From Actinomycetota bacterium (lineage in GTDB: Bacteria; Actinomycetota; Thermoleophilia; Gaiellales; Gaiellaceae), in the NCBI GenBank assembly GCA_005883365.1, contig VAXA01000017.1:1-13778 (forward strand): a DNA stretch of 13,778 bases, written 5' to 3'. Position 1 is the first letter of the stretch. Each line of letters starts with the position of its first letter. The notes under the pieces are model-generated. The model saw only the letters and a list, made by a program, of their open reading frames with translations, searched no databases and was not told the DNA's origin. Position numbers and translations under genes: made by a program. Below are positions 1 to 6,290 of this stretch, piece after piece.

Positions 1-794
1 GACGTGTAGAACGCGAACCCGCCCGAGGCGGCGAGCCACACAGCCGTCGCGAAGAGCGAGCCGGGAGTGACGAAGTGCCAGCGCGGATGGGCGACGTCCG
101 GTCCGAGGTAGAGGAGCGTCGAGAACGCGAACATGAGGCCCCCGAGAAGGATCGGCCATTCGGCGATCCACCAGATCCACCCGATCGCGCCGGAGGCGGC
201 GCCGGCGTGCGACGCGACGAGCTGCTCGAGCGGCGGCCCGAAGATGAGAAGCACAGCCACGAGCACGAACGCGAGACCGATCACCGCCACCAACTCGACC
301 GCGACGAGCCGCTTGCGGACGAACGCACGACGGTCCTTGCGCTCGTAGGCGAGGTTGATGGCGGTCATGTACGACGTCATCGCGCCGGTCGTCGACCAGA
401 CTGCGAGCACGAAGCCGACGATCGTCATCGCGATCCCGGTCGCCGGGTGCTGGTCGAGCCGATGGAGGCTGCCGCCGAGCAAGCTCGCGGCCTGGCCCGG
501 CATCACCTGGGAGAAGTGCGCCATCAGCGCCGAGATCGTCCCGGGCCCGACGAGCAAGGTGAAGACACCCACGACGACGAGAAGGACGGAGGGGATCGCG
601 AAGAACGTCGAGTACGCGAGTGCCGACGCGAGCATCGTCCCGTTGTCGTCCAGGAATCCCTTGAACGCCCGGACGAAGATCTCACGCCAGTCCCGGAACG
701 AGAGATTGCGGAGGCCGGGATCGGAAAGCCGCGGCTCGTCCGGCTCAGGCCGCGACGTCTCAACCGGATCCTCCCGTACGCGAACCTGGGCCAT
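1..794 (-). CDS. YihY/virulence factor BrkB family membrane protein (3' end beyond the window)
   Basis: The frame opens at ATG 794 and stays open to the left edge, giving 264 codons with no stop; family members are usually about 280-330 aa, so only the C-terminus is missing. The first ~50 residues are charged and proline/acid-rich (cytoplasmic tail), followed by a family-like stretch (FLDDNGTMLASALAYSTFFA, residues ~47-66) and hydrophobic segments near 56-82, 120-146, 163-187, 203-231 and 243-263. This pattern of a short tail and about six helices is that of YihY/BrkB proteins, once called RNase BN, whose biochemical role is unsettled. There is no clear Shine-Dalgarno; a 6-bp hairpin sits immediately before the start. 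The tRNA-Pro gene lies 42 nt upstream on the same strand, so co-transcription is possible. Family assignment is confident; the function is unknown. Confidence 0.85.
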   Translation of the reverse strand, partial: MAQVRVREDPVETSRPEPDEPRLSDPGLRNLSFRDWREIFVRAFKGFLDDNGTMLASALAYSTFFAIPSVLLVVVGVFTLLVGPGTISALMAHFSQVMPGQAASLLGGSLHRLDQHPATGIAMTIVGFVLAVWSTTGAMTSYMTAINLAYERKDRRAFVRKRLVAVELVAVIGLAFVLVAVLLIFGPPLEQLVASHAGAASGAIGWIWWIAEWPILLGGLMFAFSTLLYLGPDVAHPRWHFVTPGSLFATAVWLAASGGFAFYT

Positions 795-795
795 G

Positions 796-813
796 CGGAA
801 GAAACGGCTTCCG
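796..813 (-). repeat. perfect 6-bp inverted repeat directly before the YihY start
   Basis: CGGAAG (796-801) and CTTCCG (808-813) are perfect complements around a 6-nt loop. On the minus strand the hairpin lies 1 nt before the ATG at 794 and 23 nt after the end of the tRNA-Pro gene. It has no T-run, so it is a poor intrinsic terminator. It could mark the tRNA 3' end for processing or cover the ribosome-binding region of the YihY mRNA. This is seen in sequence only; no function is claimed. Confidence 0.4.
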
Positions 814-836
814 GCACGCTCAGGGTGCGGGCCGAA

Positions 837-911
837 TCGGGACGGAAGGATTCGAACCTTCGGCCTCTGCCTCCCAAAGGCAGCGCTCTAACCAGGCTGA
901 GCTACGTCCCG
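837..911 (-). tRNA. tRNA-Pro (anticodon UGG)
   Basis: The minus strand folds into a complete 75-nt cloverleaf. The 7-bp acceptor stem is CGGGACG (911-905) with CGTCCCG (844-838), and the discriminator A is at 837. The D arm is GCTC/GAGC. The anticodon stem CTGCC/GGCAG encloses the loop TTTGGGA, whose middle triplet TGG reads proline CCA (and CCG by wobble). The T arm GAAGG/CCTTC carries the loop TTCGAAT. The 3' CCA is not encoded (TTC follows the discriminator), so CCA must be added by nucleotidyltransferase. All stems are perfect, and the gene is not a fragment. Confidence 0.97.
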
Positions 912-920
912 CCGCCTCGC

Positions 921-926
921 AGTGTA
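921..926 (-). promoter_or_regulatory. candidate -10 box for tRNA-Pro
   Basis: TACACT on the minus strand (926-921) lies 9 nt before the mature tRNA 5' end, in the 31-nt gap between the response-regulator stop (943) and the tRNA. It matches TATAAT at four of six positions. No good -35 is visible at 17-nt spacing, so this is a tentative call. Confidence 0.35.
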
Positions 927-942
927 GGGACGCGGTTCGCGG

Positions 943-1416
943 CTACTCGGATTCGATGAGGAGACGTAGCTCGGCGAGCTTCTCACCGCGGAGCTCGTCG
1001 CGCTCGCCGCGGTCGATTCGGGCGAGCAGATCGCGCACGAGCGGGGCGAGCTCGAGCGGGTTGAACGGCTTCGTCACGTAGTCGACGCCGCCGATGTCGA
1101 GCCCACGCGCCCGGTCGCGGAACTCTGCGCGCGCCGTGAGGAAGATGATCGGGATCCCGTGTGTACGCTCGTCCTCGAGCAGCTCCTCGGCCACGCGCCA
1201 GCCGTCGAGGCCCGGCATCATCACGTCGAGGAGCACGACATCGGGCTGCTCTGCACGCGCGAGGTCGAGCCCCGTCGTCCCATCCGCGGCCTCGAGGACC
1301 TCGATCCCCTCGGCCTCGAGGTTGACGCGGCAGAGCAGCCGGATCGGCGCCTCGTCGTCGATCACGAGCACCCGCGTCTGGTCCGCAGCGTTCACCGGCG
1401 GCCTATACCCGTACAT
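943..1416 (-). CDS. single-domain response regulator (CheY-like receiver)
   Basis: This 157-aa protein is one receiver domain with a short helical C-terminal tail and no DNA-binding or enzymatic output domain. Every receiver landmark is present: the acidic pair D20-D21 (VIDDE), phospho-acceptor D64 (VVLLDVMMPGLDGW), T94 (FLTAR) and K116 in VTKPF. It is probably phosphorylated by the kinase encoded just upstream and then acts through protein contacts or as a phosphorelay intermediate. I chose ATG 1416, which lies 7 nt after the kinase stop (1426-1424); a TTG at 1461 would extend it by 15 residues into the kinase gene and is less likely. The two genes form an operon. The actual target is unknown. 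Confidence 0.9.
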   Translation of the reverse strand: MYGYRPPVNAADQTRVLVIDDEAPIRLLCRVNLEAEGIEVLEAADGTTGLDLARAEQPDVVLLDVMMPGLDGWRVAEELLEDERTHGIPIIFLTARAEFRDRARGLDIGGVDYVTKPFNPLELAPLVRDLLARIDRGERDELRGEKLAELRLLIESE

Positions 1417-1423
1417 CCCACAC

Positions 1424-4400
1424 TCATTCTCGTCCGCCAGCCGTGGTCGCTTGAGTCGCAAGCGCGGCGGGCAGCTCGAAGGCGAAGCGGGAGCCCTCCC
1501 CTTCCTGGGACGAGACCCAGATCCGGCCGCCCATCGCCGTCACGAGGCCGCGAGCGATGAAGAGGCCGAGCCCGGTCCCGCCGGCGCCGGCCCGGAGCTC
1601 TGCATCGGCGCCGCGGTAGAACTTGCGGAAGATCTGCTCCTGGTCTGCCTGCGGGATCCCGATCCCCTCGTCGGCGACGCTGACCTCGACCGTGTCCTGC
1701 CGCCGGGCCGCGCCGACCGTCACCGTGCCTCCGTCCGGCGAGTAGCGAAGCGCGTTCTCGACGAGGATCGAGCACACCTGCCGCAGCTTCTCGGGATCCG
1801 CCCGCGCCGCGAGGGGCTCGTCGGGCAGTTCGACGACGAACCGGTGCCCGTTGACATCGGCTGCAGAGACCGTGTCGAGCACCTGGCCGACGACTTCACG
1901 GACATCCGTCTCGGCGAGGTTGACCTGGAGGTCCCCGGTGTCGAGCCGGGCGACGTTGAGGAGCGTGTCGACGATCGACGTCAGCCGCTGCGACTCGGAG
2001 GCGATGTAGCGGAGGAACGTCTGACGTTCCTCCTCGCCGAACATGACATCCTGGCGAAGGAGCGTCTCGGCGAAGCCGTAGATCGAGGTCAGCGGCGTGC
2101 GGAGCTCGTGCGAGACGGTGCTCACGAAGTCGGACTTGACCTGCTCGACGAGCCGGTCGCCGGAGATGTCGCGGAAGGCGAAGATTCGGCCGGCGACGGC
2201 GCCGACGGGATCGCGCATCACCGCCTCCGTGACCGACAGCCAAACCTCCTCACGCCCGCGCATGATCGAAACGAGCCGGTCGCCTCGCGCCCCCTCCGGC
2301 GACTCGAGGCTCCGCTGAAGCACGTCGACGGGGGTCCGGCCCAGCGCAACCGAGGCGGGAACGCCGGTGATCCGCTCGGCGGCGCTGTTCCAGAGGACGA
2401 CCTCACCGTCCCGATCGACCGCGACGATCCCGTCGGCGGTGTTGGCGAGGATCGCGACCGACCGCTCCCTCTCGAGTGCGACGCGCTGGTACAGCTCGGC
2501 GTTCGAGAGCGCCGCAGACGTGCTTGCGGCCACCGCGAGCAGGGCCTCGATCTCCTCCTCGCGCCACTCGCGCGGGACGGCCGCATAGACGGCGAGGACG
2601 CCCAGGGTCGCTCCCTCCGGCCCGCCGACCGGTACGCCCAGGAAGGCCACGTGGCCGTACTGCAGCATCGGGTCGAGGGCGCGGAAGCGCTCGTCCTCCC
2701 CGGCCTGCGCGAGTGCGAGTGGCGCCCCCGACTGGACGACGTCACCGGAGAGCCAGCCGCCGGCCTGGCTTCGTGACCCGAGCGCATCGTCCGCGCCGGG
2801 CCCGTCGGCCGCCGTGACGACGAGCTCCTCCTCCTCGAGCAGCCGGAAGGCGGCGGCGTCGGCGTTGACGAGCGCCGGCGCCTGCTGCACGACCTCGTCG
2901 AGCACCGCGGCCGGGTCGAGCTCGCTCGTGAGTAACCGCCCGGTGCGCGTCAGCTGCTGCGCGAGAGCGCGCGCACCGCGCTCGGCCTCGAACAGCTCGC
3001 TCCGCTCCAGTGCGCCGCGGGTCGCGTCGGCGAGGTGGCGTGCGAGCTCGAGGTCGTCGTCGCTGAAGGAGCGCTGCTCGGCGAAGAAGATGAGGACGAG
3101 CCCCCGGCCTGCGTCGCGCGGCGCGTCTACGGGCACGGAGATGAGCGACTGATAGCCGTTGGCCGCGGCGGCCGCGCGTAGGTCGGACAGCAGCCGCTCG
3201 TCGTCGGAGATCGAAGATGAGACGAGGATGCGGCCCTCCGCGGCGGCGCGGAAGAGCGGCGCCTGGTGCTCAGCCGCACGCTGCGCGAAGATGCGCCCGA
3301 GATCCGCCGGCAGCTCGTACGTCCCGACCGCCTCGAGCCGGCCGCTCGAGGGCACGAGCACCGCAGCCGAACTCCCACCGAGCGCCTCCGTGGCGGCCTG
3401 GGCAATGGCCTCGAGCGTCGCGGGCCGAGAAAGGGACTGCCCGAGCACGGAGGCGATCCGGTAGAACCCGCGCTGGATCCGCGCCTGCCGGGCGCTCTGC
3501 GTGAACATCTCGGCGTTGCGCAGCGCGAGCGACGCGAGACCGGCGAACGCCTCGAGGACGTCCGCGTCCCGCCGAGCGAAACGGCGGCCCTCGCGCCGGC
3601 CGACACCGAGCACTCCGCGCACCTCGTCGCTCCAGACCATCGGAGCGGTGATCACGTCCGTGAAGCCGGCGTAGGCCGGATGCGGGACGGGTGCCGCGAT
3701 CTCGCCGTAGTCGCTCTCGATCAACGGCCGGCCCTCCCGCACGGCGGCGCCGGCCAGACCCTGGCCTGCCGGGAACTCGAAGCCGAGCAGCGCCCGGTCG
3801 AAGCCGTGCACTGCGACGCAGCGGAAGAGCCCGCGCTCGCGGTCGAGCAGGTAGCAGTCGGCCGCGTCCGCGTCGAGCAGCTGCGCGAGCTGGTCGGCGA
3901 GTCGCTGCAGCACGACGGCTAAGTCGAGGTCGCTGCTGAGGACGTGGGCGGCGCGCAGCAGGGCGCTCTGCTGCGCGAGCCGGTCCTCGTTCTCCTCGAG
4001 CAGCCGGGCGAGCCGGAGGGCGAGGCCGATCTCGGCCGCAACGCCTTCGAGCAGCGCGAGGTCGCCCTTCCCCCAGATCCGGGCAGATGGCCGGTGCACG
4101 CTGACAAAGCCCGCCGGCCGCTCGAACACCAGAACCGGGGCCGCAACCACAGTCATCCCGTCCGCCGTCTCTACGACGGGCAGCTGCTCCTCGGCGGCGC
4201 GTTCGAGGAGCTCGAGCTCAGGCGTCTCCTCTCCGAAGGGCTCGAGCCCGGCCTCGTGCCACTCGGCACCGACGTGCGACTGATCCGGAAGCTCCCCGAT
4301 CCGGACGAGGCAGCGTGAGGCGTCGAGAGCGCGCGCAGTTGACTCTGCCGCGCCGGCGAGCGCAGCCGGGAGATCGAGCTCGCTCCGCAGGCGGCGGGCG

Positions 4401-5065
4401 ATCGAGGCGAGCAGCCGCTCGCGCAGCAACGCCTCCTCGAGCGCGAGGCTCGTCCGCAGCTGCTCGAGCGCGACGGCCGCCTCCGAAGCGAGCGTCTGCA
4501 TCACCGCGAGATCCTCGGTCGAGAAGACCCGCGGCTCGTCGAGGGTCGCGACCGAGATCACGGCCGTCACGCGCTCCTGGACGAGCAACGGGACGAAGGC
4601 GGCGCTCTTCGCTCCCACCGCGTCTACCAGGCGGCGGCTGACGACACCGGAGGTCGTCGTGTCATAGACGGTGAACGCCGTTGCCTCGAAGACGGCGCTC
4701 GCGATCCCTGACGGCTCGCGCTCGAGGTCGAGGCGCAGCTCGCGCCACCAGTCGACGTCCTCGCCGAGTGATCGCGCGAGATAGCCCGACGCCTCGCGCG
4801 CGTCGTCGGAGACGAAAGTGAGGGCGACGAAGCCGACGTCGAAGAGCGCGGCGAGCTCGTCCAGCAGCGTCCGTGCGACGCCCTCGACGTCCCTGCTCCG
4901 CGCCAGCTCGTCGGCGACGCGGCTGACGCTCTCGAACTCGCGCGCGGTCGACCCACGGCGGCCCTGGCGCGCTCCGCCCCGGCCGAGAATCGCAGGCAGG
5001 AGCAGTACTGCGGCCGCAGCGCGGCCGAGCGCGCGAACGGTCGAAACCTCGTCTGGGGTCCTCAC
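1424..5065 (-). CDS. multi-GAF/PAS sensor histidine kinase
   Basis: With the GTG start at 5065 this is a 1213-aa kinase. An N-terminal hydrophobic stretch (about residues 12-28) is the only possible membrane helix. Five consecutive GAF-like modules follow at roughly 45-202, 210-350, 365-518, 530-690 and 700-855, joined by helical linkers. A PAS domain (about 865-970, ANTADGIVAVDRDGEVVLWN) precedes HisKA with the H-box SHELRTPL (phospho-acceptor H986) and an HATPase_c domain: N-box N1104, G1 DEGIGI at 1132, G2 GTGLGLF near 1163. The catalytic core looks intact. The signals sensed by the GAF modules cannot be told; no clear heme or bilin cysteine signature is seen. An in-frame ATG at 5269 exists, but the 68 extra codons contain a terminator hairpin and are rich in codons rare here, so I reject it. 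A TACAAT box lies 11 nt before the GTG. The partner response regulator follows after 7 nt. Confidence 0.9.
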   Translation of the reverse strand: MRTPDEVSTVRALGRAAAAVLLLPAILGRGGARQGRRGSTAREFESVSRVADELARSRDVEGVARTLLDELAALFDVGFVALTFVSDDAREASGYLARSLGEDVDWWRELRLDLEREPSGIASAVFEATAFTVYDTTTSGVVSRRLVDAVGAKSAAFVPLLVQERVTAVISVATLDEPRVFSTEDLAVMQTLASEAAVALEQLRTSLALEEALLRERLLASIARRLRSELDLPAALAGAAESTARALDASRCLVRIGELPDQSHVGAEWHEAGLEPFGEETPELELLERAAEEQLPVVETADGMTVVAAPVLVFERPAGFVSVHRPSARIWGKGDLALLEGVAAEIGLALRLARLLEENEDRLAQQSALLRAAHVLSSDLDLAVVLQRLADQLAQLLDADAADCYLLDRERGLFRCVAVHGFDRALLGFEFPAGQGLAGAAVREGRPLIESDYGEIAAPVPHPAYAGFTDVITAPMVWSDEVRGVLGVGRREGRRFARRDADVLEAFAGLASLALRNAEMFTQSARQARIQRGFYRIASVLGQSLSRPATLEAIAQAATEALGGSSAAVLVPSSGRLEAVGTYELPADLGRIFAQRAAEHQAPLFRAAAEGRILVSSSISDDERLLSDLRAAAAANGYQSLISVPVDAPRDAGRGLVLIFFAEQRSFSDDDLELARHLADATRGALERSELFEAERGARALAQQLTRTGRLLTSELDPAAVLDEVVQQAPALVNADAAAFRLLEEEELVVTAADGPGADDALGSRSQAGGWLSGDVVQSGAPLALAQAGEDERFRALDPMLQYGHVAFLGVPVGGPEGATLGVLAVYAAVPREWREEEIEALLAVAASTSAALSNAELYQRVALERERSVAILANTADGIVAVDRDGEVVLWNSAAERITGVPASVALGRTPVDVLQRSLESPEGARGDRLVSIMRGREEVWLSVTEAVMRDPVGAVAGRIFAFRDISGDRLVEQVKSDFVSTVSHELRTPLTSIYGFAETLLRQDVMFGEEERQTFLRYIASESQRLTSIVDTLLNVARLDTGDLQVNLAETDVREVVGQVLDTVSAADVNGHRFVVELPDEPLAARADPEKLRQVCSILVENALRYSPDGGTVTVGAARRQDTVEVSVADEGIGIPQADQEQIFRKFYRGADAELRAGAGGTGLGLFIARGLVTAMGGRIWVSSQEGEGSRFAFELPAALATQATTAGGRE

Positions 5066-5076
5066 TGGGCGGTGAG

Positions 5077-5082
5077 ATTGTA
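5077..5082 (-). promoter_or_regulatory. candidate -10 box (TACAAT) for the kinase-regulator operon
   Basis: TACAAT on the minus strand (5082-5077), five of six matches to the sigma-A consensus, ends 11 nt before the GTG at 5065. Transcription would start about 4-5 nt before the start codon, agreeing with the lack of a Shine-Dalgarno. The -35 region at 17-18 nt spacing (TGGCCC/CTGGCC) is poor. Confidence 0.45.
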
Positions 5083-5126
5083 CGGAGGCCGCCAACTCCG
5101 GGCCAGAAAACCGAGGCCGGACGTGG

Positions 5127-5162
5127 AAAAGCCCGCCGCTCGGGGGGTCGGTGCGGCGGGCT
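5127..5162 (-). terminator. intrinsic terminator upstream of the kinase start
   Basis: On the minus strand AGCCCGCCGC (5162-5153) pairs perfectly with GCGGCGGGCT (5139-5130), a 10-bp almost pure GC stem, followed by a TTTT run (5130-5127). The 13-nt loop contains six consecutive C. It lies between a candidate promoter at 5224-5252 and the kinase GTG at 5065, so it would end a short transcript of about 90 nt or act as an attenuator. No minus-strand protein gene ends here. Confidence 0.6.
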
Positions 5163-5218
5163 CTCCCGATTGCTCCCCGCAAGACGTCATAGACGCCGCG
5201 GTTCGCATCGCCCAGTGC
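5127..5218 (-). ncRNA. putative short RNA or attenuated leader before the kinase gene
   Basis: A TTGTCC-17-TACGCT promoter candidate (5252-5224) and an intrinsic terminator (5162-5127) would bound a transcript of about 90 nt on the minus strand. I see no convincing open frame in it. The C6 terminator loop recalls the C-rich loops of the actinobacterial 6C RNA, but only one such loop is present, so I do not assign it to that family. Alternatives are an attenuator for the kinase operon, or chance. Confidence 0.3.
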
Positions 5219-5223
5219 CAAGG

Positions 5224-5252
5224 AGCGTAGAGACCGTTTGCGAGGCGGACAA
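5224..5252 (-). promoter_or_regulatory. candidate minus-strand promoter TTGTCC-17-TACGCT
   Basis: The -35 TTGTCC (5252-5247) and -10 TACGCT (5229-5224) are separated by exactly 17 nt. The -35 has four of six consensus matches and the -10 three of six. The -35 touches the end of the 18-bp dyad at 5252-5269, so a bound regulator could block it. It would give a start near 5217, upstream of the terminator at 5162-5127. Confidence 0.35.
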
Positions 5253-5269
5253 TGGGCCGTCCGGCCCAT
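5252..5269. promoter_or_regulatory. perfect 18-bp dyad, operator-like, between kinase and ispH
   Basis: ATGGGCCGTCCGGCCCAT is an 8-bp perfect inverted repeat with a 2-nt centre. A 2-nt loop makes an RNA hairpin unlikely, so a dimeric DNA-binding protein site is the better reading. It lies in the divergent kinase/ispH intergenic region next to a candidate -35. A near copy (15 of 18 positions) lies at 9997-10014 in another divergent gap. Confidence 0.45.
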
Positions 5270-5331
5270 CTTTGTACGCGGGAAAGATCGCCTCGTGCAT
5301 TTGTTCTCACGACCCGTTAACGCGCCCCGGC

Positions 5332-5337
5332 TATCGT
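5332..5337 (+). promoter_or_regulatory. candidate -10 box of ispH
   Basis: TATCGT ends 8 nt before the GTG at 5346, so transcription would begin at or within about 2 nt of the start codon (leaderless). No Shine-Dalgarno is seen and the -35 is weak. The same arrangement recurs at other genes in this window. Confidence 0.35.
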
Positions 5338-5345
5338 GGCCCGCA

Positions 5346-6290
5346 GTGGTGACGCGCCTTCTCCTCGCCTCTCCGCGAGGCTACTGCGCAGGGGTCGAAC
5401 GGGCGGTCGAGACCGTCGAGAGGGCCCTTGCGCTCTACGGACGCCCGGTCTACGTCCGCAAGCAGATCGTCCACAACTCCCACGTCGTCGACGACCTGCG
5501 CGCGCGCGGCGCCGTCTTCGTCGACGCGATCGCGGACGTGCCGGAGGGAGCGACCGTCGTCTTCTCCGCCCACGGGATCGCGCCGGCCGTGCGCCGCGAG
5601 GCCGGGGAGCGGGCCCTGACCACGATCGACGCCACCTGCCCGCTCGTCACCAAGGTGCATGCGCAGGCGCGCCGCTACGCCGAGGCCGGCTACACCGTCG
5701 TCCTTATCGGACACGCAGGACACGAGGAGGTCGAGGGAACCCTGGGAGAGGCGCCGGAGGCGATCATCCTCGTCGAATCGACGGAGGACGCGGAGCGCGT
5801 GTCGCTCCCGGGGGAGCGCCCCCTCGCGTACGTCACCCAGACGACGCTCTCGGTCGATGAGACGAACGAGATCGTCTCGGTGCTGCGCCGCCGCTTCCCC
5901 CGCATCGAGGGTCCTGCGCGCGAGGACATCTGCTACGCGACCTCCAACCGGCAGTGGGCGGTGAAGGAGCTGCTGGGCATGGTCGACCTCCTGCTCGTCG
6001 TCGGCTCTCCCAACTCCTCGAACTCGCTGCGTCTCGTCGACGTCGCCCGTGCCGACGGGACTCCGGCCCATCTCGTCGACGACGTGCGCAGCATCGACGA
6101 GAGCTGGCTCGACGGGTGCGAGTCCGTGGGCCTCACGTCCGGCGCGTCCGCCCCGGAGCGGCTCGTGGCGGAGGTCTGCGCGTGGTTTGCCGCTCGGGGC
6201 GCCGAGGTCTGCGAGCAGGCGCCCGTGCACGAGGATGTCAGCTTCAAGCTCCCCGTCGAGCTGCGGCGCGCCGAACGCGCCGTTGCCTAG
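5346..6290 (+). CDS. ispH: 4-hydroxy-3-methylbut-2-enyl diphosphate reductase (IspH/LytB)
   Basis: IspH is the last enzyme of the MEP isoprenoid pathway, a cytosolic [4Fe-4S] enzyme reducing HMBPP to IPP and DMAPP. This 314-aa protein has the normal length and all three cluster cysteines: C14 (SPRGYCAGV), C98 (DATCPLV) and C196 (EDICYATSNRQ). It also has the SAHG histidine, the GHAGHEEVEGT segment carrying the active-site His and Glu, TQTTLS, and the GSPNSSNSLRL diphosphate-binding motif. Two tandem GTG codons (5346, 5349) could start it; both give a normal N-terminus, and 5346 fits the -10 box 8 nt upstream (leaderless). Upstream in-frame codons back to 5238 cross the dyad and promoter region and are unlikely to be coding. 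Its TAG overlaps the ileS stop on the other strand. Confidence 0.96.
   Translation: MVTRLLLASPRGYCAGVERAVETVERALALYGRPVYVRKQIVHNSHVVDDLRARGAVFVDAIADVPEGATVVFSAHGIAPAVRREAGERALTTIDATCPLVTKVHAQARRYAEAGYTVVLIGHAGHEEVEGTLGEAPEAIILVESTEDAERVSLPGERPLAYVTQTTLSVDETNEIVSVLRRRFPRIEGPAREDICYATSNRQWAVKELLGMVDLLLVVGSPNSSNSLRLVDVARADGTPAHLVDDVRSIDESWLDGCESVGLTSGASAPERLVAEVCAWFAARGAEVCEQAPVHEDVSFKLPVELRRAERAVA

Noticed and set aside
75..959. Plus-strand frame of 294 codons
   Set aside because: Antisense to the YihY gene and running through tRNA-Pro; composition is Arg/Glu/Asp-rich shadow sequence.
1094..2776. Plus-strand frame of 560 codons
   Set aside because: Antisense to the response regulator and to the PAS/HisKA/HATPase part of the kinase, all of which have clear motifs; it is a GC-driven shadow.
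5127..5162. 6C RNA family member
   Set aside because: Only one C6-containing loop is present, whereas the family is defined by two such stem-loops; retained only as a generic terminator or short RNA.
5066..5269. Longer kinase N-terminus starting at ATG 5269
   Set aside because: It contains a terminator hairpin and several codons rare here (CTA, TTG, AGA, TCT), and spans the dyad and candidate promoters; it looks non-coding.
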